Below are positions 45,871 through 54,828 of a DNA stretch of 64,000 nucleotides, piece by piece. Location of the stretch: assembly GCA_000169115.1 (NCBI GenBank), contig AAVV01000004.1:244855-308854 (forward strand). Direction: 5' to 3'. Within the stretch, counting starts at the first letter, position 1, and each line of letters starts with the position of its first letter. This DNA is from a marine gamma proteobacterium HTCC2080 (lineage in GTDB: Bacteria > Pseudomonadota > Gammaproteobacteria > Pseudomonadales > Halieaceae). The translations under genes and the position numbers were made by a program. The notes beneath the pieces are model-generated. The model ran no database searches. It worked only from the letters and a program-made list of their open reading frames with translations, and was not told the origin of the DNA.

Positions 45871-46956
45871 CTAATCAATAAACGAGCGGCCATCCAATGC
45901 GCCTGCGGTGGGCAACGGAATCCGGATACCAAGATGACTTACGATTGAAGGATAAATATCAACGATGCTGGGACGCTGATGAAAGCGAGCATTCAAGCGC
46001 CGACTATTTGTCGTAATCCAGGTCGTGCGTTCCCGTTCGCTCTGTCCGCCATGATCCCTCCCTGTCTCTCTATCGCGACCGTGATCGGTGGTGACCAAGA
46101 TCAGCCAATCCTCATTGTGAGCTGCAGCTCGGGCCTGAACCGCTGTCCAAACAGTGCCGACCAACGCGTCCATAACTTCAACAGCAGCGTCAAGTTCGGA
46201 GCTGTCTCCTAGGGCGTGACCGACATCGTCGGTGTACTGTAGATACACCCAAGATAAGTCGGGCCCAAACTGTTCTATGGCCCGAGCAGCCTCTGCAGTG
46301 ACATAGCGATCAATCACCTGAATATGGCGGTCATTGGGGGCATGGGGAAAACGCTGGGCATCGGTTTCAAACTCGTCGGCCACGTAGTCAATTGTGATAC
46401 TCCCTGCGCTTGCTAGCCCCTCACCCAAAAGGACAGTTCTGTTGTCGGTCCAAGTTGAAAAAAGCCCGGTCTCCAAAGAAGGGTCAACGGCTTTGACCAG
46501 ACGAAATAAATTCCAGTAGTCGTAATTTGGCGCCAGATCTGCGTTGCCATAAACGTTGTGCTTATTGGCCCAAGTCCCGGTCACCAAGCTCATATACCCC
46601 GGGGCAGAGACAGTGGGGGTCTCGGCAGGGTCGTTTAAAGGCCCCCCGACTTCGGCTCGGGTATAGCCACCCACCTTGGCAATAACATCAAGATTGGGTG
46701 TGGCCACGCGCTCGATGACATCGGCTGGAATACCGTCGACAATGAGAAAAACTGCCTTGTTACTCGCTACCGCTGTGGTGTTTGTCATTTCATTGTCCGC
46801 CCTTGCAACCGAGCCCGTGCCCATATTAATGACAATTACCGTCAGTGCGGCTAGGCAACGCGTGAGACAAACCCTGACGCTGTCAGTTGCACGAAACCTA
46901 GGCATAAAGCGGGCTCTCGAAAACCGTTCACCCGGAATACTGCAAATTGTGGTCAT
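45871..46956 (-). CDS. Alkaline-phosphatase-superfamily phosphodiesterase
   Basis: 361 aa from ATG 46956 (AAAGGAGAT 8 bases upstream). A signal-like stretch CLAALTVIVINMGTGSVARA. The nucleophile loop reads TPTVSAPGYMSLVTG, with Ser where NPP enzymes have Thr; metal ligands appear in VDGIP, QYTDDVGHALG and TTDHGRD/DHGG. Similar to type I phosphodiesterase/nucleotide pyrophosphatases. Likely periplasmic phosphate or diester hydrolysis. Confidence 0.8.
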   Translation of the reverse strand: MTTICSIPGERFSRARFMPRFRATDSVRVCLTRCLAALTVIVINMGTGSVARADNEMTNTTAVASNKAVFLIVDGIPADVIERVATPNLDVIAKVGGYTRAEVGGPLNDPAETPTVSAPGYMSLVTGTWANKHNVYGNADLAPNYDYWNLFRLVKAVDPSLETGLFSTWTDNRTVLLGEGLASAGSITIDYVADEFETDAQRFPHAPNDRHIQVIDRYVTAEAARAIEQFGPDLSWVYLQYTDDVGHALGDSSELDAAVEVMDALVGTVWTAVQARAAAHNEDWLILVTTDHGRDRETGRDHGGQSERERTTWITTNSRRLNARFHQRPSIVDIYPSIVSHLGIRIPLPTAGALDGRSFID

Positions 46957-47166
46957 GGCTAGATCTCCTTTGAGGGTTGGACCCCACTGCACTCAGCATC
47001 CTACCTAGGGCAGCTTTTGCAGTAAGTGGTACTTCTTTTTTAGCACCTAACCCCCCCTCTTTAGTAAGCATCAAGTCACCACATTTTGCACGGCCAGTGT
47101 CCATGGGTGATGATGGCAGGATTAATACTGCACCAAAAATTGGATGACAATACACCCCGGACGCCC

Positions 47167-48138
47167 ATGACCGTATCCGACTTACCAACGATTGATTTAC
47201 AGGCCAGCGATGAGGTGGTCAAGCAGGCCTTGGAAACTGCGTTTACCACCATCGGCTTTGCCCTCATCAGTGGGCATGGCATAGCCGAGGGGCAGATTTT
47301 TGAAATGCGGCAGCTGCTGAAAACGTACTTCAACCGCCCCCTCCGCGAGAAACTGCAAGAGTCCATCACGCCAGAAAATTATCGCGGTTATATTCCGCTG
47401 GGATTTTTTTCGGCGAACAGCGACAACACCCTCGCCGATCACTATGAGGGTTATAAGCTCCACTATGAGGTCGCTGAAAAAGACCCGATCAGGGCACGGT
47501 GTGATTTATATGGCCCCAATCGCTGGCCCCATGAGCCCCCCCACTTCAAAGCTACCATTTTGAGTTATTGGCACGCCTGCGACCGCGTCAGCCATCGATT
47601 GTTGCGCCTATTGGCACAAATCATGGGCGTAGACCAGCACAGCTTTTTATCTCTTTTTGAATCGCCACTGACCAACATGACCCTGCTGCACTACCCGTCA
47701 ATGCCGGCTAAACCAACCGAAGAGGCGGGATATGGCATTCACCCTCACAAAGATACCGACGCCTTAACCCTGCTATTTCCCGATCCGGTGGGTGGGCTGT
47801 GGCTACGCCCCCGGGAGCAAGATCACTGGCTCGAAGTGGCCGCAGAGAGTGACACCCTAATCGTCAATATTGGCGACCTGCTGGAGTTATGGTCTGGAGG
47901 TTATTTTGTTTCAACACCTCATAAAGTGGTCAACAAGTCGGGGCAAGAGCGCTACAGCTTCCCATTTTTCACCGTACCCCGACACGACGTTACGGTCGCC
48001 CCACTGGTGACACCACAGCCAGGCTTCGATCGAACACCGGTGCCCGTGGGGCCGGTATCTCGAGAAGTGTGGCGAACCAATTGGCCCGACAGCCAACCGA
48101 GTAACCAAAACTTTGATTTAGGCACCCTCACTGACTAG
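47167..48138 (+). CDS. Isopenicillin-N-synthase-like 2-oxoglutarate/Fe(II) dioxygenase
   Basis: 323 aa from ATG 47167 (MTVSDLPTIDL, the usual family start). HxD triad: HPHKDTD near 195 and STPHKV near 250; RYSFPFF carries the 2-oxoglutarate Arg. DIOX_N domain at the front (FTTIGFALISGHG). Substrate unknown. It lies on the opposite strand between the phosphodiesterase and carnitine genes; involvement in amine metabolism is only positional. Confidence 0.85.
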   Translation: MTVSDLPTIDLQASDEVVKQALETAFTTIGFALISGHGIAEGQIFEMRQLLKTYFNRPLREKLQESITPENYRGYIPLGFFSANSDNTLADHYEGYKLHYEVAEKDPIRARCDLYGPNRWPHEPPHFKATILSYWHACDRVSHRLLRLLAQIMGVDQHSFLSLFESPLTNMTLLHYPSMPAKPTEEAGYGIHPHKDTDALTLLFPDPVGGLWLRPREQDHWLEVAAESDTLIVNIGDLLELWSGGYFVSTPHKVVNKSGQERYSFPFFTVPRHDVTVAPLVTPQPGFDRTPVPVGPVSREVWRTNWPDSQPSNQNFDLGTLTD

Positions 48139-48225
48139 AGCTACACGCTGCAACCTAGCACCAGCACAGTCGAATAACACCGACATACACTACCGCCCCG
48201 ATCACTGAAGCAGGTGCACGCCCTA

Positions 48226-49203
48226 TTAGGGTGAGCGCGTTTGAGGTTTGGCCGCGAGTCGATTGAGAAAAGCCCCTGCCGCTGTGTCCTGCTCTCGAAG
48301 CACCTTGAGCAAGGCCACCAAATTGGCATCACGTTCGGCTTCTAAAGTACTCACCGAACGATCACCCGCTTGTGCATCAGACTGCTCAACAATGCGTCCT
48401 ATCAGAGCATCATCAAGGTCGGGAACATCCATTAACTTGGTCCATGGCCAGGAGAGGCAGGGTCCAAATTGTTCGAGAAAGTGCTGCATGCCGGCTTCAC
48501 CACCGGCAACACGATAGGTTTCAAACAGTCCTTTTTGGGCCCAGCGCAAACCAAAGCCATGGGTCATGATGTCGTCAATTTGTTCGGTCGTGGCCACACC
48601 ATCCTTAATCAGCCAGAGCGCTTCTCGCCATAGAGCTTCCATCAAACGGTCACCAATATGGGCCGGGACCTCAGCTCCCACTGCCACCGGCTTCATACCG
48701 ATTTGCTCCAGGGTAGCCATCGCTTGCGCTTGTATTTGCGCTGAGGTTGCCGGTGATGGCACACACTCAACAATGGGCAATAAATACACCGGGTTGTAGG
48801 GGTGAGTAACCAGTATCTGCTCGGGTCGCTGTGACTGTGCCTGAAGTTCAGATGGCATAAAGCCCGAAGTCGACGAACCAATGACCGCAGTCTCTGGACA
48901 GGCCGCCTGAATAGCTTCGAGCACCTGGTGTTTCACAGGTAATCGCTCAGGAGTGGACTCCTGAACCCAATCTGCCCCGGCTACGGCAGCCTCCAATGTT
49001 TGAACGATTTCAAGCTGGCCCTCGGGAGGGAGCGCGTCATAGACCTCGGGAACCCAGCGTCTGGCCTTTTCCAAAGTTCTCGCTAAAGCTTCGTCAGCCC
49101 CGGGGCCCGGATCAAAGTATCGAACGTCCCAACCGTTCAACAAAAACCGGGCAGCCCAACCCGAACCAATCACCCCACCGCCAATAATCGCTGCAACCGG
49201 CAT
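48226..49203 (-). CDS. lcdH: L-carnitine 3-dehydrogenase
   Basis: 325 aa of the 3-hydroxyacyl-CoA dehydrogenase fold: IGGGVIGSGWAARFLLNGWDV (NAD), VQESTPERLPVKHQVL, GSSTSGFMPSELQ, THPYNPVYLLPIVE, and GFGLRWAQKGLFETYRVAGG. These follow L-carnitine dehydrogenase, which makes 3-dehydrocarnitine. Start and upstream stop share a base (TAATG), coupling it to the BKACE gene. It lacks the C-terminal thioesterase-like extension seen in some LcdH fusions. Confidence 0.83.
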   Translation of the reverse strand: MPVAAIIGGGVIGSGWAARFLLNGWDVRYFDPGPGADEALARTLEKARRWVPEVYDALPPEGQLEIVQTLEAAVAGADWVQESTPERLPVKHQVLEAIQAACPETAVIGSSTSGFMPSELQAQSQRPEQILVTHPYNPVYLLPIVECVPSPATSAQIQAQAMATLEQIGMKPVAVGAEVPAHIGDRLMEALWREALWLIKDGVATTEQIDDIMTHGFGLRWAQKGLFETYRVAGGEAGMQHFLEQFGPCLSWPWTKLMDVPDLDDALIGRIVEQSDAQAGDRSVSTLEAERDANLVALLKVLREQDTAAGAFLNRLAAKPQTRSP

Positions 49204-50114
49204 TAGGGTAGCGCTCGCACAGTCAGGTTCAATTCGCTGCGAACTTCAGCGGGAGTCATAATTTCCACGCCCATAGCCCGAATGATGGTGGCGGCGCGCT
49301 CAACCAACTCGGCATTGGTAGCAAGTCGCCCTTTGTCGAGCCAAAGATTGTCTTCAAGCCCCACACGAACGTTGCCCCCCGAGAGCACCGCTGCCGCCAC
49401 GTAGGCCATTTGGTGGCGACCGATGGCAAAGGCTGAATGCACCCAATCACTGGGGACGTTATTGACCATCGCCATAAAGGTATTGAGGTCATCCGGAGCG
49501 CCCCAGGGAACGCCCATACAAAGCTGGACCATTACCGGATCGGGAATAATGCCCTCTTTGACCAGCTCCTTGGCAAACCACAAGTGGCCCGTGTCGAAGG
49601 CCTCAATTTCAATTTGAATACCCAGGTCAGTCATGCGCTGGGCCATATCCCGAAGCATGCCTGGAGTGTTGGTCATGACGTAGTCGGCTTCAGCAAAATT
49701 CATGGTGCCGCAGTCGAGGGTCGCAATTTCGGGGAGACATGCCTCTAGATGTGCCACCCGCTCAGCAGCCGAGACCATGTCGGTGCCCTCGGGCTTTAAA
49801 GGTAAAGGGGCCTCAGTCGGGCCAAAGACCAAATCGCCCCCCATACCCGCGGTCAGGTTCACTACCACATCAACCTCTGACGCCCGAATACGCTCCACCA
49901 CTTCGCGATATAAGTGGACATCACGTGAAGGGACGCCGGTGTCGGGGTCACGGACATGGCAATGTACAACCGCAGCGCCGGCGCGGGCGGCATCAATGGC
50001 TGATTCGGCAATCTGCTCAGGGCTGCGTGGCACCTTATCGCTGCGGTCTTGAGTGCTGCCAGAACCGGTTACCGCCGCCGTAATAAACACTTTTTTTCGC
50101 ATAGCCAATGGCAT
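49203..50114 (-). CDS. BKACE-family dehydrocarnitine cleavage enzyme
   Basis: 303 aa of the beta-keto acid cleavage family (DUF849): KKVFITAAVTGSG, AVVHCHVRDPDTGVPS (metal His), VVVNLTAGMGG, MVQLCMGVPWGAP, and NVRVGLEDNLW. With LcdH next door the substrate is almost surely 3-dehydrocarnitine, cleaved with acetyl-CoA to betainyl-CoA and acetoacetate. ATG 50114 precedes a possible internal ATG 50102; neither has a strong ribosome site. Confidence 0.82.
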   Translation of the reverse strand: MPLAMRKKVFITAAVTGSGSTQDRSDKVPRSPEQIAESAIDAARAGAAVVHCHVRDPDTGVPSRDVHLYREVVERIRASEVDVVVNLTAGMGGDLVFGPTEAPLPLKPEGTDMVSAAERVAHLEACLPEIATLDCGTMNFAEADYVMTNTPGMLRDMAQRMTDLGIQIEIEAFDTGHLWFAKELVKEGIIPDPVMVQLCMGVPWGAPDDLNTFMAMVNNVPSDWVHSAFAIGRHQMAYVAAAVLSGGNVRVGLEDNLWLDKGRLATNAELVERAATIIRAMGVEIMTPAEVRSELNLTVRALP

Positions 50115-50164
50115 AATTAATTTCGCTTTTTTAAGTCAGTTAGATAAAGGTTAAATTCTTTTTT

Positions 50165-50174
50165 AGACCGGTCT
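50165..50174. promoter_or_regulatory. Perfect 10-bp palindrome upstream of the carnitine operon
   Basis: AGACCGGTCT, within AAAGACCGGTCTAAAA, lies 50 bases before the BKACE start and 10 bases after the gamma-butyrobetaine hydroxylase stop. Palindromes of this type are frequent TetR-family operators. The regulator is not visible here. Confidence 0.45.
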
Positions 50175-50184
50175 TTGAAACCAC

Positions 50185-51411
50185 TTAATGACCGGCACTG
50201 CCTAGCTCAGACCCATAACTTCGGTTGAGAGCCCTCGCCCGAGACAAGATTTCATCGCGGTCAATGTAAACGCCCTGAAGGTGCCTTTTACCTGATCCTG
50301 AAAAACCCTTGCGTCCATGCATCACCCGTCGATTATCGAAACACATTATGTCCCCGGCACCTAGCCGAAAGGTGAGCTCAAAGCGCGGGTCATCGGCCAG
50401 CTTGTGGAAGCGCCGCAGCGCCTCATAGGCTTCGGCAACGTCACACTCGGGCATATCGGGAAACGCGCGAACCGGATAAAAAGCTCGCAAAGTGGGCAAG
50501 GCATGCGCTCCCGAAGTATCAATAATGGGTGCTGACCAGCGGTGGTCGATTCCGGGGCCACGATTGAAAAAGACCCAGCGACGCGTTGACAGTAATTCAT
50601 AATCGGCCGGGTGATGCATTTTTAGCTCCTGAACTAGAGCAGCACCATCGGTGAGCGTAGATTCTCCACCATCGGCCTCATTGATAAGGCAATGAAGAAA
50701 CTGGTATCCAGGGGGGATTTCCCGGGTGGGTAAATCGGTATGCGGCCCCAACCGCAGTCCCGTATTCGCAGTAGTATTGGTCTTAGCGTCTCCCGCCAAA
50801 CTAATATCGGCGACGACATCCCACAGCGCGCCAAAGTTACTGTCCCGCACGGGACCGATTCTAGCAGCCAGTTTATTGAGAAACCCTTCCTCGCTCGGTG
50901 CACTCTCGAGCACGCAAACGCCAAAGCGAATTAAATCATTCATGACCTCGCACAGCTCACGATCACTTTCCAGCGCGCCAGAGGTGGATCTGCGAGGGGG
51001 TTGGGGCAAGATCTGGGCATCCCAGGCCTCGGGTTTGGGAATCCAGCTTTCGGGTAAGTGCTGGCCGTCGGCTATGTGGCGCAACCAACCCGCGTGGTAA
51101 ATACAACGTTGCGCTTCGGGTTGCCAAAGCAGCGAGAGGTCACCTTGATCCGTCAGATCAGCGGCGGCAATTTTCATAGCGTCAGACAGATCCGCAGGAT
51201 CCAGTAACCCTTCACGGGTTGCAGGGTCAATACCCCCGAGGCCCAAAGCATTTTCGCGCAGCCAAAATCGATGGCAGTGCAACCGTTGACCATCACCCCA
51301 GCTGAGGTGAATAAAGTCTCCATGGTGCTCTACCGCAGCGAGAGGGGCCGCGGCGTAAGCATAAAAATCGGGAACATCGATCCCGTTATTGACTTGCTGT
51401 GTCTGAGTCAT
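50185..51411 (-). CDS. Gamma-butyrobetaine hydroxylase (2OG-dependent)
   Basis: 408 aa from ATG 51411, with AGGGAG 6 bases upstream; ATG 51435 lacks a site. N-terminal zinc-type domain (QRLHCHRFWLRENA, RCIYHAGWL), then the TauD/BBOX dioxygenase with GPHTDLP (HxD), RVMHGRKGF (second His) and ring-end Arg in KRHLQGVYIDRDE. The family comprises gamma-butyrobetaine and trimethyllysine hydroxylases; with carnitine genes next, hydroxylation of gamma-butyrobetaine to L-carnitine is the best fit. Probably the first gene of the operon with BKACE and lcdH. Confidence 0.83.
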   Translation of the reverse strand: MTQTQQVNNGIDVPDFYAYAAAPLAAVEHHGDFIHLSWGDGQRLHCHRFWLRENALGLGGIDPATREGLLDPADLSDAMKIAAADLTDQGDLSLLWQPEAQRCIYHAGWLRHIADGQHLPESWIPKPEAWDAQILPQPPRRSTSGALESDRELCEVMNDLIRFGVCVLESAPSEEGFLNKLAARIGPVRDSNFGALWDVVADISLAGDAKTNTTANTGLRLGPHTDLPTREIPPGYQFLHCLINEADGGESTLTDGAALVQELKMHHPADYELLSTRRWVFFNRGPGIDHRWSAPIIDTSGAHALPTLRAFYPVRAFPDMPECDVAEAYEALRRFHKLADDPRFELTFRLGAGDIMCFDNRRVMHGRKGFSGSGKRHLQGVYIDRDEILSRARALNRSYGSELGSAGH

Positions 51412-51793
51412 ACCGTTCTCCCTGGCAATACTCATGGTTCTTATTTTTCTTGGGCCAAACGCCTCAGACCGGCCCTTTGCCAGCGAGGGAAAGCCTTTGT
51501 CTCAAGAGAGGCCGTCAGAAAAAAAACGTCACGCAAAGCGTCTCTCTTCACGCCACGACCTGTCAGAGCGTGAAGGTACTCCAATAGCATGCTATGAGTC
51601 AGTAGTTAATCACGGCTACCGGCTTTTTTTACCATCTTGTACCCGGTTTTACCGACGCTTCGCTTTTCTAAAAATGCCACCCCAACAGCACTTTGATTCC
51701 CTACACCAAAAAGCAGGTGCACGAGCTGGCTGACCGCGGGATACTGCGGGTCATCGGCGATATTCACAGCAGCCCCTCTGCTAAGGACGATTT
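51412..51793. other. Divergent intergenic region
   Basis: About 380 bases between the hydroxylase (minus) and the M20 peptidase (plus). Promoters for both are expected. Plus-strand frames here lack ribosome sites and conserved motifs. No strong repeat. Confidence 0.4.
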
Positions 51794-53221
51794 ATGTTTC
51801 TCATTCAAGATTTCATCCGGCTCAGCACCCTGAGCCTTCTATTAATGAGTCCCCTACTAAACGCACAAGAGCCGGCACCTACCCGCTACGAGTCTATGGT
51901 AGAGGCGTTGCTACGCGACAGTATTGCCAGGGAAACCGCCCATGGGCTGGGGCAAGTCCCTGCCTACGCAAAATTTTTGCAAACGCAATTCTTAACCGCC
52001 GGCTTTGATGCCCAAGACGTAACGATTGTTCCCTATAAGGGCACAGCCTCGCTGCTAGTACGTTACCGTGGAGACGGTAGTAGCAATCGCCGCCCCATAC
52101 TGTTCTCTTCCCATATGGACGTGGTACCCGCCGACCCCAACGATTGGGTTCGCAACCCCTTTCAATTGCAGGAAGATGACACCTTTTATTTTGGCCGAGG
52201 TGTGCTCGATAACAAATTTGACGTATCAGTACTGACCACACTTTTTATTTGGCTTAAAGAAGACGGCTTTGTACCTAATCGCGATCTGGTCATTGCCTTC
52301 ACAGGCGATGAAGAATCTTTTCAGGAAACGGTTCAACAGCTAACCCGAGACTATCGCGAGGCCATTGATGCCGAATTTGCCTTCGTTGTAGACGGTGGCG
52401 GCGGTGTTCTCAATGACGCAGGCGAGGCAATTCAATACAAGGTGGGCTTCGCGGAAAAAACCTACGCCACTTTTGCGGTCACAGCACGTAATCCCGGAGG
52501 TCATTCCTCCATGCCCCGATCTGACAATGCCATTTTCGATTTATCAGACGCACTCAAGCGCTTGCAAGATTTTCGCTTCCCCGTCCAGACCAGCGAAATT
52601 ACGCTAACCTACTTCGAGCGAACGGCACCGCTGATAGGCGGTGAAGTAGGTGATGCGATGGCTAGACTTGTCGCCGACCCATCGGACGCTGAGGCCATTA
52701 AAGTACTGCGCCAAAAGCCGGAGTATGTAGGCACTCTGGGTACTACCTGCATCCCCACCATGCTCGCTGGGGGCCACGCGGAAAATGCCTTGCCGCAGTC
52801 GGCAACTGCCACCGTCAACTGTCGAATTTTTCCTGGTAATTCGGTGGCCGATATTATGGGAACACTGCAGCTAGCGGCCGAAAACCCCGAACTTGATTGG
52901 ACCGTTGTCGGCATGCCGGTTTCCAGCGATGCCTCGCCCTTTAATAACGAAGTCATGACGGCGGTCAAAACCAGCCTTGAACCGCTTTATCCCGGCATAC
53001 CGGTTATTCCTCAAATGGGCTCTGGCACCACCGACGGCGCTTTTTTCCGCGCCGCGGGTATTCCCAGCTATAGCTTGACCGGTATTTTCATCAACCCTAA
53101 AGATTCCTTTGCCCATGGCTTGAACGAACGCATTCCCAAAGTGAGCATTCCACAGTCGCTGATCTTTTGGCGATCAATGATTGAGGAACTGGCGGGGCCC
53201 AGTGCTGTCGCGACGGATTAA
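51794..53221 (+). CDS. Exported M20-family metallopeptidase
   Basis: 475 aa. Signal peptide (LSTLSLLLMSPLLNA). Metal and catalytic blocks: FSSHMDVVPAD (first His and catalytic Asp), FGRGVLDNKFDV (bridging Asp; the usual DMK is DNK), FTGDEESF (Glu-Glu), and NPKDSFAHGLNER (last His). GGHSSMP marks the lid-domain His. AAGGAC precedes the ATG. A secreted carboxypeptidase or aminoacylase. Confidence 0.87.
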   Translation: MFLIQDFIRLSTLSLLLMSPLLNAQEPAPTRYESMVEALLRDSIARETAHGLGQVPAYAKFLQTQFLTAGFDAQDVTIVPYKGTASLLVRYRGDGSSNRRPILFSSHMDVVPADPNDWVRNPFQLQEDDTFYFGRGVLDNKFDVSVLTTLFIWLKEDGFVPNRDLVIAFTGDEESFQETVQQLTRDYREAIDAEFAFVVDGGGGVLNDAGEAIQYKVGFAEKTYATFAVTARNPGGHSSMPRSDNAIFDLSDALKRLQDFRFPVQTSEITLTYFERTAPLIGGEVGDAMARLVADPSDAEAIKVLRQKPEYVGTLGTTCIPTMLAGGHAENALPQSATATVNCRIFPGNSVADIMGTLQLAAENPELDWTVVGMPVSSDASPFNNEVMTAVKTSLEPLYPGIPVIPQMGSGTTDGAFFRAAGIPSYSLTGIFINPKDSFAHGLNERIPKVSIPQSLIFWRSMIEELAGPSAVATD

Positions 53222-53499
53222 TTATTGCGCCCGTCAGTCCAGCCACAATGAGTGGCAGTCAGGCCACTGAGCATTCCTGTGAGCCGGCGCGAAGAAGGTC
53301 AGTGCAAAATGGTAAAAACACCTAAAAATAGAGGGTCAATCGGTGATCTGAGCGGTACTTTTTAACACCGCGACTCACCGCTCACGGTCGCGCACCCTGA
53401 GCACTTAAAATCTGCCAAAACTTACCAAAATTCGTGCTTGTCCCAAGCACGAATCTGACGAGAATGCGCGTCTCCTTTTTACACTTTGAAATTACGATC

Positions 53500-54828
53500 A
53501 TGGGTAGCCTCCGCTCTGTCTCCTCTCTCCTGTTAACGACAGCATTCTTGCTTGCCGGACATGGTCTGCATATGACCTTTTTGCCGTTGCGAGCGGTCGA
53601 ATTGGGCATGTCGACGTTACTCGTGGGCCTAAGCGGCTCCGCGTACTTTGCAGGCTTTCTCACCGGCGCCCTCATGACACCCCGGATTATTGCAAACGTT
53701 GGGCACATTCGAAGCTTCACTGCACTCATGGCCACATTTATCTGCAGCTTTTTGGTGCTAAGCCTGTGCGACGGTGGCGTTCTTTGGATTGTGGTGCGGT
53801 TCGTCTTGGGCACTGCGATGTGCGGCGCCTACACCGTGATCGAAAGCTGGCTTACCGAACAAACCGATCCCAAGGCACACGGACGGGTACTTTCGATTTA
53901 TACGGTAATCGTATTGGCCTCGATGGCGCTGGGGCAGTATCTACTCAACCTCACCGACAGCAACCCACTGCACCCTTTCATTTTGGTGTCGCTCATGGTG
54001 GGTTTAGCGATAATTCCCGTAAGCCTCACGCGCTCCCCCGCTCCGGCACCGGTACCGGCCACCCGCTTTAGCTTCAGCAAGCTCTATCGTCGCTCTCACA
54101 CGGCCTTTGCAGGGGCTTTGGGTTCGGGCCTCATCATGGGAAGCTTTTGGTCCCTCGGGGCTGTCTATGTGCTCGCACTAACTGGCGATCCGAGTTTCGT
54201 GCCTTGGTTTATTGCCGCCAATATTATTGGGGGGGCTCTGGCCCAGTACCCCATTGGCGTCGCCTCGGATCGTATCGACCGTCGCTATGTGTTGACGTTT
54301 CTGTGTGTCGCCTGCTGTGGAACTGCGCTAGCACTGTCTCAGGCAACCGAGCAAAGTACCTTGCTCTGGTGTTCAGCCGCCTTTGGCGCGGCAGGGAATT
54401 CCTTGTATGCCGTGTCCTTGGCTAAAGCCGCCGATAACTCAAAGCGCGATGAGTTTGTCATGCTGGGCTCTTCAGCGCTGTTGCTGAATGCGCTGGGCGC
54501 CTCCGCAGGCGCTTTATTCTTTGGCTTTGCTATTCGCTGGCTAGGCAACGAATCACTGTTTATTGCTGTGGCGTTGGCAAGCTTATTGTTTGGCGTCTTT
54601 ACGTCACTGCAACCACGGGGAAAAACCGCTGTGGCCACCGACGCGCAGAGCGAGTTTGTGGGTACCACATCGGCCATGGCACCGATTGCGCTACAACAAG
54701 ATCCCCGATCGAACGAGCCTTCGACAGATGCAACAGCCGAAGATTACGTGTCTAAAAATACTGAACAGAACTCAACGTCCGGGTGTGGCATGACGCTGGA
54801 TTCCTCAGAAAAAATGACGGCCTGGTAA
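53500..54828 (+). CDS. MFS transporter, YcaD-like
   Basis: 442 aa with 12 predicted helices. SAYFAGFLTGALMTPRII and GVASDRIDRRYVL are MFS loop motifs, and VIESWLTEQTDPKAHGRVL is typical of the YcaD/COG0477 subgroup. ATG 53500 is chosen because helix 1 starts just after; ATG 53464 and GTG 53434 are in frame. The polar ~50-residue tail overlaps the convergent esterase gene by 85 bases. Confidence 0.78.
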   Translation: MGSLRSVSSLLLTTAFLLAGHGLHMTFLPLRAVELGMSTLLVGLSGSAYFAGFLTGALMTPRIIANVGHIRSFTALMATFICSFLVLSLCDGGVLWIVVRFVLGTAMCGAYTVIESWLTEQTDPKAHGRVLSIYTVIVLASMALGQYLLNLTDSNPLHPFILVSLMVGLAIIPVSLTRSPAPAPVPATRFSFSKLYRRSHTAFAGALGSGLIMGSFWSLGAVYVLALTGDPSFVPWFIAANIIGGALAQYPIGVASDRIDRRYVLTFLCVACCGTALALSQATEQSTLLWCSAAFGAAGNSLYAVSLAKAADNSKRDEFVMLGSSALLLNALGASAGALFFGFAIRWLGNESLFIAVALASLLFGVFTSLQPRGKTAVATDAQSEFVGTTSAMAPIALQQDPRSNEPSTDATAEDYVSKNTEQNSTSGCGMTLDSSEKMTAW

